Below, in pieces: positions 12,967-23,359 of a stretch of 60,000 nucleotides of DNA. How positions within the stretch are numbered: position 1 is the first letter of the stretch; the number at the start of each line of letters is the position of its first letter. The notes under the pieces were generated by a model, which saw nothing but the letters and a program-made list of their open reading frames with translations, was not told the origin of the DNA and did not search any database. The stretch spans positions 6,703,730 to 6,763,729 of the forward strand of contig CAIIXF020000007.1 of NCBI GenBank assembly GCA_903813345.2. The letters are read 5' to 3'. A program made the translations under genes and the position numbers. The stretch comes from Owenia fusiformis. Its lineage: Eukaryota; Annelida; Polychaeta; Sabellida; Oweniidae.

Positions 12967-13069
12967 AGTCTTGCATCAAGTCTCCTGAACCCTCTTGCTA
13001 CTTCACCTTGTAGAGATGGGGTATACATATAAAGGAGGGGGGGGGGTTACAAGGACTTGAAGCGAGACT
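12967..13069. mobile_element. Short foldback MITE, TCTTGCATCAAG family, copy 1
   Basis: AGTCTTGCATCAAG at the left and CTTGAAGCGAGACT at the right, with a G-tract inside. Same plan as copies at 28467, 42238, 45793, 50762 and 55495. Confidence 0.6.
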
Positions 13070-13756
13070 AGTGCATAACAACTATTTGTGTAAATTTTGT
13101 AAACAGGAGATGTGTATACCACTTAACATTATTTACAGTGTTATCTGAATTTTATATCCTGAACTATTTAAGTTGAGAATTGTTTATTCATTGCATCAAT
13201 TACAGTCTAGGAATTAAATTCAAAACATTAAGTAGGCTACTGTTTCTTTGTACTCTGACATTTTATGTCAGATTCACCTAAAGGTCAGACAAGGCCACAC
13301 CAATCCACAGTGCATAATTATGATACAAAATGTCGTGAAAATGTTATAGTCTAAAGGTTATATCTGTAGAAAATCGTGTTATACTAGTATATATTTTTAT
13401 TGAAACCAGTCATTTGTTCGTTTCAAGGCCTGGTGTCATACATAGCTTAATGATATCTCAAACTTGATTTTTTGAAGTATTTTAGATGAATTGTTCATGT
13501 ACAAAAAATGAATTAACTGTCTTTTAGAATTAAAAAAGGTATAACTAACAATAATTCAGCTTGGAACTTGTCATATTGTATACAAGGCAGGCCCATAACT
13601 AGGAGGGGTTTCACATTTAACAACTTTGGCCCCAAATCACTTGAAAAGTGCTAAGAATGGTGAAAACTGTCTTATGTCGGTGCAAGTAATAGATTTTTAT
13701 AGATTTTTGTTTTATTTAGAATAATAATTACAGACACTTTCCTTTTATGTCACCAT

Positions 13757-13900
13757 CACAAGTGATGTCACCATCACAAGTGGTGACATATTGCTAACTT
13801 TATTTGTGGACGGTGTTTGGCGTCTGTAACAAATGGCATTTGTAACAAATGACATCTGTAACAAATGGCATGTGGTGACAGTTTGCATGTTGATGCTTTG
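13757..13900. repeat. GTAACAAATGGCA-family repeat just upstream of the zinc-finger coding exon
   Basis: Tandem ATGTCACCATCACAAGTG units, then GTGGACGGTGTTTGGCGTC and three GTAACAAATG(G/A)CA blocks, the inverse of the copies at 5053, 37030 and 49213. An open frame running out of this repeat (from 13865) into the zinc-finger exon is a coincidence of the repeat. Confidence 0.65.
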
Positions 13901-13960
13901 TTATTAATGTTTTGCACAATAATAATTTATTACATTCTCTTATTTCAGCACTGTTTCAAC

Positions 13961-16900
13961 ATGGGTCAAAGATTCCGCTGCAAATACTGTGACTTTGAAT
14001 GCCAGGGCAAGTTTGCACTGGATACAATGAAAATTCACATTCCTATGATACATAAGGAACAGCCTCTTGTGTACCATGTCCAGGACCAAAGTGAATGGAC
14101 AGATACCTGGACTGAGGTTAACTGTGAAGACGATGGTAATAGTGTTAAAGACAACCTAAGTGCCGAATCTGACAATAATTCCGTGGCTGATAGCACTGAC
14201 CTGTCCAATGTCAATGTACATGGTGTTGAAATTAAACGTGAACCACCAAGTGAGGATTCTAATGAACCACCCCCTAAGAAATCAAAAAGTGAAGGGTTTG
14301 GATTGAGTTTACCTGTCCAGATTAAATCTGAGCCTCGAGATGTAATTGAGAATGAGGAATCGGAGTTTGCCACTTATGCTGCTGAGCAATCAAAGGGAAA
14401 TGAGGATAATAAAGATATTGATTTAAATGGAGCTTCTGAAATGTACCCCATGTTACAAACAATTCTTGCTTTACAAGCTAAAACTATCCAAGAGAGCTCT
14501 CCTTCCCCTAAATCGAATTTGAATTCAAACCTACCCTCTACCCCTCTCAAAGCTTCTAAAGTGGATACCCCTAGTGCTGCTAGCTCAAGTAAAGCACAAC
14601 ACCCAGAGCTGTTGACAATGTTGGCAAAACCGATTGAACCACAATCTAATAAAATTGTAAAACAATCACCAAGCCTGGTTCAGATACTCAGTAAACCTGC
14701 ATCCTCAGCTATTGACTCAAAGGGATCTGGAAAAATTGTAGAAAATATGCTTCAGAGTACTATTAAGAGTGCAATACAGGCAGAGCTTTCCAGCTCCAAA
14801 AAAGACTCTAGTTACCCTAGCCCAGGAAGTAGTGCTGCAAATATGCTAACTAGAATGGCTGCGCAATCACATAACCTGGAGAATAATAGCTCCCAAAGTA
14901 TGGCAGACCAGTTATCTAATTATCCAAATAACTTTCAAGTTGTTGATCTTAAGTGTAAAACATGTGGTAAAGTCTGTGCAAATAGCCACACTTTCAAACG
15001 GCACAAGAGAAAGCACCCAGATATTTACCCTCCAGGGCAGCCCTTTTCAGTCCAGATCAGCCCTATGGCTGTTTCCAAAGCTATGCTTGACAACCAAACA
15101 GTTCCCCTATTTGACACTAAAATATATGATAAACCCACTGAGCCAGTAGCATCGAAACCCAATCCAGCACCTGTAGATGATCTCGCCAACGATGCACCTA
15201 GTAAAGAAGATAATGAGGCAGCGTTTTATGTAATGGTTAGAAATGCAATTGGTGAGAGTCACAGATCGTCATCTCCTGCTACTTCACATTGCTCTAGGCC
15301 TAGCCTTCCTACGGTAAAAGCAATGCTAGCTGAGAAAAAGCCAGTAGCATCGAAACCCATTGACACTAAAATATATGATAAACCCACTGAGCCAGTAGCA
15401 TCGAAACCCAATCCAGCACCTGTAGATGATCTCGCCAAAGATGCACCTAGTAAAGAAGATAATGAGGCAGCGTTTTATGAAATGGTTAGAAATGCAATTG
15501 GTGAGAGTCACAGCTCTAGCTCTAGGCCTAGCCTTCCTACGGTAAAAGCAATGCTAGCTGGGAAAAAATCAAATCCATCACCATATGCTACTTTTAAGAA
15601 CCCCCCAATAACGTTTGAAGAAATGGTTCAAAATGCTAAACAAGGTAAAGCATATACATATCATGATTTTTATTACAGTTCCCCTAGTAGATCAGGAGTA
15701 CAGTCTTCTGACAATAATTGTCCAGTTGAGTCAAAAGTAAAGAATGATTCAAAAGAACAAAATGAAAAGGAAGAGGAACATTTACTGAATGGAGAAATCA
15801 AAAAGAAAATACAAAAGAAATGGACTCTAAGGAGATATCCACTGACAATGCGGAAACGAGCGTCAACAATAAAGCAACTTTTGAGGACATGGTGAAAAAA
15901 GTTCTGAAAGACATTCCATCCACCCCAGAAAATGATAAAGAATCGAAACAAAATGAGGAAATCAGTAAATCTAATAAGATATTAAGCCAAAAGCTTAGTA
16001 CTGAACCAACCGTATCAAGAAATTTCCCATTGATGAACTCAATTCTCGGCTCACCCCCAGTAATGCCAGCCAATCACAACAGGGAAATGTTCGACCCACA
16101 GCCACACCCACTAAAATGTCAAATCTGCCATAAAATCTGCTCCAATTCATATACATTTGAACGCCACAAGAATGTCCATAAAAAGAATTTCATTCCAAAT
16201 GTCTCACCTGATGTTAAAATTAGGGAACTTCACGATGAATTGCCCGAACCTTGGAGGTCAATTTTTAAAGACGCTTATGAAAAGAGCATGACAGAATCCA
16301 GAGCAAGAGACTGTAAAATCTGTGGAAAGCTCTGTGCCCAAGACTGGATTTATATCCGGCATGTGAAAATGCATGTGAGACTGCTGGCCACAGAAGAGGA
16401 GAGTGGGTCACCTCAGATTGTTTGTGAGTTATGTGGGAGGCAGTGTCGATCATTTGTGGGTTTGAAACGTCATTGGGACCAGGCTAAACATGGCCCATAC
16501 CCCCCTAGTTTTAAAGACATGGAACGGGCTCATTATCAAGAAAAATCAAATCAAGATAAAAATAAAGGCAGGCGACATAAACCACTGAAAGAAAAGGTAC
16601 CATATAATGGAATCCGATGCCCAATATGTGGACGGGCGTGCCGAACCTATGAAATACTGAGACGTCACTGGGTCGACTACCAACATGGTAACATTGACAA
16701 ACTTGAGAAATATATTATCCAACAGGCTGCTGAAGCTGCCTTGAAGGAACAGTTGGATGAAGGCAGAGTTGAGCAAGAACAAGCTTCATTGAAAGAATTT
16801 GCTGAAAAATTTAATGAAACAACAGAGGAGAATGGATCTAAGCGACCTAGTAGAGGCTGCAAATACAAGGCTAGCTATTTTGATGAAAACAACATTGAAA

Positions 16901-17706
16901 ATACGGATGACAGTGAAGCAGAAGTTCCTGAAAATCAAAATGCCAGGGAGGCTGAGTTTCGAGAATATCACACTGAAGCACCGAACAGCAATTTTGTATA
17001 CCTGAGTAACCCTGAACTGGAGCAAGATATAAAGGAAGAACAAGACATTGATGATGAATATGCAGAGTATAACAAGGCGTATGAGAGTTTTTATGAAGAT
17101 CCTGATACAGAGACAAGCTATTCCCAAGGTGAAGAAAACTATGAAGTTCGAAAAGATGAAAATCAGCAAGCCAAGCCTGAAGGACAACAAGCTAACGCAG
17201 TGGATCTATTCAAAACCATGGGGGAGACCATTGAAAAAGACAATTCAGATAACCCTCTTGATTTCCTCAAAAATATATCTGGACTTTTACAAAATCAAAA
17301 TGGCAAGTCTGAAAAAAGCTCTGGAACATTGAAAATCAAACAAGAAAAGTTGGACGATGATGAGCAAGCATATGTGAATACTGGAACTCCACAGCAATCT
17401 AATGGATTTAGGTATAATTCAGTGTCCCTTAATCAGTTCAATAATGACTCAAAGAACAACCCATCAAACTCTGAATTTGAAGCCATGAAAAACATGTATG
17501 AGACTCCGAGGGTCGCTGAGAGTTGTGTGGATAACTGGAATGCAGATGGGGACAATAGTATTAATGATGAAGAGGCTGATACACAAGATGATACAACTGA
17601 AGATGACATTGACCAAGACACTGATGGGGTAGAGGACAATGCCGACCCAAAAGATGGAGATTTTGTTCCATCAGCTGAGAGTGAAGAATCTGATATTGAA
17701 AACTAG
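13961..17706 (+). CDS. C2H2 zinc-finger protein, probable transcription factor
   Basis: Start chosen at ATG 13961, 12 bp inside an exon that opens after the acceptor at 13947-13948. Seen: six C2H2-type fingers, one at the N-terminus (CKYCDFEC...H), one at about nt 14950-15025 (CKTCGKVC), and four in the second half (CQICHKIC, CKICGKLC, CELCGRQC, CPICGRAC at about 16118, 16312, 16423, 16620). Between them is Ser/Thr/Pro-rich disorder with an in-frame 83-codon tandem duplication; the C-terminus is strongly acidic. Four sites fit the sumoylation consensus (EIKREP, QIKSEP, DIKEEQ, KIKQEK). The frame changes near 15.8 kb: the first frame ends at 15895 and the second opens from 15766. A GT-AG intron 15737-15831 would join them in frame, giving about 1216 residues; a lost A is the alternative. 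No named family recognised. Nuclear DNA binding is inferred from the fingers. Confidence 0.85.
15111..15565 (+). repeat. In-frame 249-bp tandem duplication inside the zinc-finger gene
   Basis: Copy 1 at 15111-15359 and copy 2 from 15360 share long identical stretches, e.g. protein blocks DTKIYDKPTEPVASKPNPA and SKEDNEAAFY. Copy 2 has lost 21 bp of the Ser-rich stretch. A third diverged EMVxNA-type block follows (TFEEMVQNAK), and a fourth lies past the frame change (TFEDMVKKVL), so this linker is an old expanding repeat. Confidence 0.92.
15737..15831 (+). other. Candidate 95-bp intron at the frame change in the zinc-finger gene
   Basis: Donor AAAA|GTAAAG at 15737 and acceptor CTCTAAG ending at 15831. 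Removing 95 bp joins codon TCA-AAA to GAG-ATA-TCC and exactly restores the downstream frame. A TACTGAAT branch-point-like string lies about 45 bp before the acceptor, but the polypyrimidine tract is poor and the segment is A-rich and protein-like in the first frame. The alternative is a one-base loss in the A-runs at 15800-15820. Confidence 0.4.
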
Positions 17707-18567
17707 TACTAGTGCAAGAGATTGGTTCCATAGAAATCAGATTGCTCAGCCTGGACATATTGTCTTCTCTGTCAATTGTGACAGACCTGAAAAAATTGTC
17801 ACTGAACTATTTTTAATTTTGCTCATTCATGTAAATTCATTTTTGGAATTGAGATTCTGATAAATAAGTACCTCATTCCAAATATATTATGATTTTCCAA
17901 GATCACATTCTCAAATGTATTCTGATTCCATTCTGTACCATCTCTAGTGCTTTTGGGACAGGGATTCATGCTTTACTATGAGCAATGATATATATCAAAG
18001 GTGTCCCATGACAAGCTGGATTTTTCTGCATTTCATTATTTTGAACTGTTAATATGATGCAATGTTTAAAAACCAGTAAAACCTGTCAAAAATGGAACAC
18101 CTCTGAAAGTGAACCATTTTAAAGATTTGTTACCTTATAACATGATGAACTCATGATGAAAAATGAAGTGAAACAAAATTTGATATGTGCAATCATTGTC
18201 ATGCACTATATTATATGTTAGTTTATGAGTCATATTGTATTTATTTATATTATTGTTAATGGCAAGGTCAAAATATCAATTATGTAATAGGACCATCAAC
18301 TTCACTCCCCTCCTCCTACTTTCATCCTCCTCCTTCAATCATGTTTGATCAAAATTAGTTGTTTAAGGAAAACAGTGTCGTGATTTTAAGAAAGATTGCT
18401 TCTAACATTTTACACAGCAATCTACATTTATGTAGTTTATATTGTATTGTGAATCTAATCATACAATAATATACAATTGTTGTAGCATATCTTTATGAGA
18501 GCAATCATTTTACTTATATATGCGTACAGAATCGTAATGATTGGTATCATCCATTATGAATATACTT

Positions 18568-18745
18568 CAGTAAAACCTGTCTTGGTGAACACTTCTCTTT
18601 AGTGAACACCTGTGTTTAGAGAACACCACTTCAAGATACATCTTACATTGACTCCTGTATAAAATCCTCCTCTGTAGTGAACACCTGCCTTCAGTGAACA
18701 CTCATTTGTGGCTCCATTGGTGTTCACTATATACAGGTTTTACTG
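18568..18745. mobile_element. pogo/Tc1-like MITE (CAGTAAAACCTGT family), copy 2
   Basis: CAGTAAAACCTGTCTTGGTG at the left, and CAGGTTTTACTG at the right as its inverse. Repeated gTGAACACC blocks inside. Its reverse complement aligns along its whole length with 59076-59253. A partial copy begins at 18073 (CAGTAAAACCTGTCAAAAAT). Confidence 0.85.
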
Positions 18746-18793
18746 TATATTATTTAGTAGTTCAGTAGGTAACTCAACTATTCATTATTGTAC

Positions 18794-18799
18794 AATAAA
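18794..18799 (+). promoter_or_regulatory. Candidate polyadenylation signal for the zinc-finger gene
   Basis: AATAAA about 1.1 kb after the stop codon, followed by a T-rich stretch. Further AATAAA hexamers lie near 19366-19385, so the true end is uncertain. Confidence 0.3.
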
Positions 18800-18964
18800 A
18801 ACTGAGTATTATAAATCATGTAATGTTATGAATGAAAATTTTTAAAAATGAAATGAAATATTCTGATTTTTTAAATATTGTCATTTATCAGTTATTGTAC
18901 ATTATTCATTTTGGTTACAGTATAGTTTTATCTATATTTTATACATTTTATGATCTGTTAGTTC

Positions 18965-19270
18965 AGATCTGAATTACTTGTGCAGATGTATTAATATCTA
19001 CTGAATTTCTTGTGCAAAGATCTAGATGTATTAACATCTCCTGAATAACTTGTGCAGATATATTAACACATATTGAATTATTTGTGCAGATGTATTAACA
19101 CCTACTAAATAACTTGTACAGATGTTTTGACATCTATTGAATTATTTGTGCAGATGTATTAATATCTTCTGAATTTCTTGTGCAAAAATCTAGATGTATT
19201 AACATCTAGTGAATTTCTTGTGCAAAGATCTAGATGTATTAACATCTACTGAATTTCTTGTGCAGATATC
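18965..19270. repeat. Minisatellite, unit about 32-44 bp, roughly 8-9 copies
   Basis: Degenerate repeats of GAATTtCTTGTGCAGATG followed by TATTAACATCTACT. Two unit lengths alternate: a short form and a longer one with an added AAGATCTA before GATGTATTAA. Each unit contains a small inverted pair (GATGTnTTAACATC). Confidence 0.85.
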
Positions 19271-19998
19271 ATAACAATCAGCATTATTGTGTAAAGCGCT
19301 ACTGAATTTTACTTTGTACACAATCTATTTTGTATATATTGCAATATATGGTCTGTATTATATTAAATAAATCAGTAAATAAAAATAAACATTTTTATGT
19401 CACCATCAGAGTGGTGACATATCATTCTATCATTGTAAAGGCTCCCAACTTTTCAGTGACTCACTGTCATTCATTTTGTAATATTTGGTTTTTCTCAAAG
19501 TGGAAATTCTAGGGATTAAAGAAGGTGTCAGCATTAAATAATTTGACAAGTTATTGCCATACATGAAACCTATTTAAAACAGCATTCATCTTATTAAAAA
19601 GCATTGATTATCAATGATTGCCTCTGAAGTTTGAAAAATAACAATACCTGGGTGTTAATCCATGGATAATCCTTGAAAATGAGAAATACTTTTTGGATTA
19701 CATGGTGTAATCTTATACATGTAGTTAAAAAGTCCCACAACTTGCGGCCCTTTATTTACCTTTAGAAGGCATTTACTAAAGAAACTTGATTGCGAACAAC
19801 AATCACTCAATAAATTTCACAAACTGTGGAGTATTCTCTAATAGTGCCATAGTTGGGTAATTTGGGGGGGGGGGCATTTTTTCAATTAGTTGTGAACATG
19901 ATGAAGTATCAGTCAAAAATGAATGACATGACTCGTATTTCACTGGATGGAGGGCATCACTATATCCCTACCTGACTATGTTTATTTAGATAATTATC

Positions 19999-20986
19999 TA
20001 CACTCCCCTCCATAAGTTTGGCAACCTTAGCTCCCCCATTGAACTACGTGTTAAAGCCTCTTTATGTTGGAATTTTTATTTACTTAACCTGCGATGCAAT
20101 AACTTATAATATTAATGGAAACATAAATTGACTTTATTTCCAATACCTCCAAATTTTCACAATTTTTTTCCTCAATTACAATAGGTCGGAAATTGATGAT
20201 AAATTTGATGAATTTTTGAAAATTGTCATTCCCATGTAAACCAATGGGTAATGGTGGGTTCAGGATAAATCATCAAAACGATTCAGCAAAAAATATATTT
20301 ATATAGAAAATTGAATTGTCTAACTTTTTTGTTCACTAAGTGTTTAGTTTTCTTGATGAATGCTAAAGTTACTGCGCTTCAAAGTCATTTTTGAAAAGAA
20401 TTTTTCGCCTCCTGTGTTATTTCAATGGGAGAGGTTTTTTGAAAAACAATTTTGACTTTAAAGCCCTATAACTTTGTTGAACCTGAAGAAACACATCAAT
20501 TTTTGTTAAATAAAGTTAGCAAATTCAATTGCCTACCTAATGCCGGCCGATTGAGTGTTTTGTTCAACATGTTCAATGTTGTATTCAATTTTGAACAAAA
20601 TACTCTATCGGCCGGGCACCATAGTGAACATCGGAGCAAATGTGACCCAGGCATTAGGTAGGCAATTGAATTTTGTGCATCACTCGTATTTTTTGCAATG
20701 ACTCGGATGGATAGATATTCTGTCATATGATTTGCAGCAAACCTACCATTTCCCATTGGTTAACATGGGAATGTCGACTTTCAAAAATTTATCATCAATT
20801 TTCGATTTATTGCTATCGAGGACATTTTTTTAGAAAATTTGGAGGAATTGGAAATAAAGTCAAATTACGTTTCCATCAATAGTATAAGTATTTTCGTCGC
20901 AAGTAAAGTAAATAAGAATTCAAAGAGGCTTTAACATGTAGTTCAATGGGGGAGCAAACGTTGTCAAACTTATGGAGGGGAGTGTA
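19999..20986. mobile_element. Tc1/mariner-like nonautonomous element with long terminal inverted repeats
   Basis: Left end TACACTCCCCTCCATAAG then TTTGGCAAC; right end is the inverse, ending GGAGGGGAGTGTA. The inverted arms run for hundreds of bases (GTTCAATGGGGGAG and GCCTCTTT...TTAAAG both recur inverted). TA at both ends fits a TA target duplication. Isolated ends of the same family lie at 24656-24683 and 52919-52948. No transposase frame. Confidence 0.8.
20521..20674. mobile_element. Foldback sequence nested at the centre of the 19999-20986 element
   Basis: AATTCAATTGCCTACCTAAT at the left is inverted at 20652-20672, and GGCCGATTGAGTGTTTTGTTC is inverted nearby as GAACAAAATACTCTATCGGCC. 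Its position at the centre of the larger element suggests either a loop palindrome or a secondary insertion. Confidence 0.6.
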
Positions 20987-21976
20987 TATTCTCATGAAAA
21001 CTAATATAATATACCAAACAAAAGTAACAGAAGTATTATATTTTATATTTGACATTTTGAGTTTATTTACTGCTTCTTGTCATTACACTTCATGACAAAT
21101 TCATACATCGCAAAGTGGGCATAATTTTCCTCAATTTAAGGCCTTTCCAAATTAATTCTCATTAAGCAGAAATTATTTTTGGAAAATAACTCAATGACCA
21201 GATTTATTTTCTTCCTCAAAATAGTGAATAGGAAAGAAAAACCCTTACTATCTTATCAGAAATAGGGTTGCTTAGGGAGGTTTTTGGATGATCTTGAAAG
21301 CACTAATAACCAGAAAATTAAGTTGTAAAGGCCTTGTTGTGAAAGGGGAGAAATAATAGATGAATATTTGTGTTTTAATAAATCACTCTATACTAAACAT
21401 ACAGAGTGGCAAGAATAAAGGGCATTTTTAATTTTGAGAGAAATTATTTCACGGCAACCATTATACACACAGTCTTATATCAAGCTATTGTGCAGCTTCT
21501 CTCCGCACCCATCTCTCTCTTTTTCAACCCCCCTCATTCTTTCTAAACAACCCCCCCCCTCCATTCTCGATCTACCACAGAATCAGGATATATGAATTTT
21601 GAGACTTTATACAAGACTGCGTATTATTTCAAAACAGATAAAGTTACTTCACCTGTCATTTGGACACTAAAATGGCTCTATAATCATAATAATAATTATA
21701 ATATTCCTTTAAAAATATTTCATGCATTTTAATTAATAAATAATGAAACGTGTAAAATGCAGATAAATTTTGCAGTATATAATATAGCTTACAATATAGA
21801 ATTACTGATATACATATACACTTTCCTTCGAAATCATGCCTAAGTTGCTATTTATAGACTTTCTACGCTCCTTGTAGGTTCAATAGAGAATAATGTGTAT
21901 AGTCATGTAAAAGAGATGTTCAACAGGTGTGATGAGTGTATAGAGAGTACAGCTATGTAAATGGTTATCTGAATGT

Positions 21977-22176
21977 AAAGTAAATCCTGTCTTATTTGAA
22001 TACATATTTGTTGAATATCATTGGCATGGATTTTTAGGACAAAAACATGCACCAAAATGAAGCTTTTCAAAATTTTGAACAAGTTTGGAAAGAATTGTGA
22101 AAATGTGAGTCAGTTGAGAAATATTCGTGTCTTGTCAATGTGTGAGAATTTCACTAAGAGTAGACAGGTTTTACTG
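21977..22176. mobile_element. Diverged pogo/Tc1-like MITE, copy 3
   Basis: Left end AAAGTAAATCCTGTCTTATT, right end GTAGACAGGTTTTACTG. Degenerate interior; the short plus-strand frame inside is not a gene. Confidence 0.5.
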
Positions 22177-22944
22177 TACACCTTGGTTCCACATCAAGAT
22201 TCTTAAAGGCACTAGTAAAAAGATTAACAATTTCTGGCTTTCTAAAATAGCTAGAATAAAGTTGATATAACATCATGGTTTTGTACAATTTTTATAAAAA
22301 AATATTTTGACATTACAAAACAACACATACACACCAATCTTAGCCACCCGTTTAAACGTTTACATGTTTTACGTGATGATTTGCTTTATTTTCAAATGAA
22401 GCAACACAAAATTCAGGATTCAAATACATGTGGATGTCGATATAATCAATTTTAAAGAAATCGAGTTCATACATAAATTTCCTTCAAACCAATTTTTAAA
22501 CCAAAAGTAAAACTGATTTAAATGAAACAAGAACCAGAAATGTGGTATTTTTAGCATTGTTCATGATGATATAGATTTTGAAAATAAAATACTGTACATT
22601 ATCTATCTTAGGATTACTTGTTTTACATAGAATAATGTATGGGAAAATATTTACTTAAAATAAAATACAGATTCAATAATACTAAAAAATTACATGAATG
22701 TAATTCATACACATACTCCATGACAAACTAACATTGGACCTTTCACTTGGGCTCGACTAAAATACTCAAAAATTTTGTAAAATCTTAAGCACATTTTGTA
22801 AATCGTATGTTTTCTAAATTATTTATATTCCTATAACAAAGAATAATTATTCATTCTGATTTTACTCATGATCTCCTACCTTTCACAATTTGTAAATATC
22901 GCCAATTTTTCTGCTCGCATATTGCATTATGTAACATAATTGTA

Positions 22945-22950
22945 TTTATT
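22945..22950 (-). promoter_or_regulatory. Candidate EPB41L5 polyadenylation signal
   Basis: TTTATT on the plus strand (AATAAA on the minus strand) about 195 bp past the EPB41L5 stop. The region is AT-rich, so chance occurrence is possible. Confidence 0.3.
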
Positions 22951-23143
22951 TATATCTTTGTACAAATTGTAATTTATCTGCCCTATGGTCTACAATATAC
23001 AATTAATTAAGTGTGTTATATTTATCATACAGTCCTATCTGTACCAAGGAGTAATATACAAACATGTGTGTACTCAACATGAATGTACTCAACACACATG
23101 CACTCAACATGTGTGCATTGTACGTGTATACACTTGCAATACG

Positions 23144-23359
23144 CTATAACTCAGTTGTCAGACAAACGCGTCTCTCTATGACCTTTTCTTTTTTATCTGG
23201 CGATGTAACATGCCATGGTGAAACTGTTGAGCTTCCATTTGATGTTGTGTTGGGTACTTTGACGATAGTTGTTGTTGTCGTCGTGTTCGTTAAAGTCTTT
23301 GAGTTACTTGGTGCTGTCTTGCGGGTTGTTACAGCTGATGTACCAGAAAATGATGTCTC
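23144..23359 (-). CDS. EPB41L5: EPB41L5 last coding exon, PDZ-binding C-terminus
   Basis: A 72-codon exon (71 residues and stop TAG at 23144-23146), Thr/Asn-rich, ending RRVCLTTEL. The final T-E-L fits a class I PDZ ligand, and the CLTTEL/CLLTTEL tail matches the vertebrate EPB41L5 C-terminus. This confirms orthology despite the unalignable linker upstream. Acceptor TTCTTCAG at 23360-23361. Confidence 0.93.
   Translation of the reverse strand, partial: ETSFSGTSAVTTRKTAPSNSKTLTNTTTTTTIVKVPNTTSNGSSTVSPWHVTSPDKKEKVIERRVCLTTEL

Larger units (their letters stand above)
8482..13948 (+). other. Presumed intron 1 of the zinc-finger gene (5.5 kb)
   Basis: No coding exon recognised. Contents: a C-tract at about 9219-9240, a dispersed repeat at 9973-10027 shared with 53413-53467, a retrotransposon tail with tandem duplication (10360-12163), foldback MITEs at 12346-12639 and 12967-13069, and a GTAACAAATGGCA repeat at about 13757-13900. 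The acceptor TTATTTCAG ends at 13948. Confidence 0.5.
17707..23143. other. Convergent intergenic region, zinc-finger 3' end to EPB41L5 3' end
   Basis: Holds both 3' UTRs, a minisatellite (18965-19270), pogo-like MITEs (from 18073, 18568-18745, 21977-22176), a Tc1-like long-TIR element (19999-20986), a G-tract at 19865-19874 and a C-tract at about 21548. No reading frame here resembles a protein family. Confidence 0.7.

Noticed and set aside
13865-13960. N-terminal extension of the zinc-finger frame from an upstream ATG
   Set aside because: It reads out of a dispersed repeat and across a good splice acceptor (13947-13948); the ATG at 13961 starts right before the first finger.
14035-14373. 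112-codon minus-strand frame, and similar ones at 16786-17190 and 15673-15951
   Set aside because: Antisense shadows of the zinc-finger coding region without family resemblance.
18965-19270. Possible CRISPR-like array
   Set aside because: Units are degenerate and contiguous with no unique spacers; it is a eukaryotic minisatellite.
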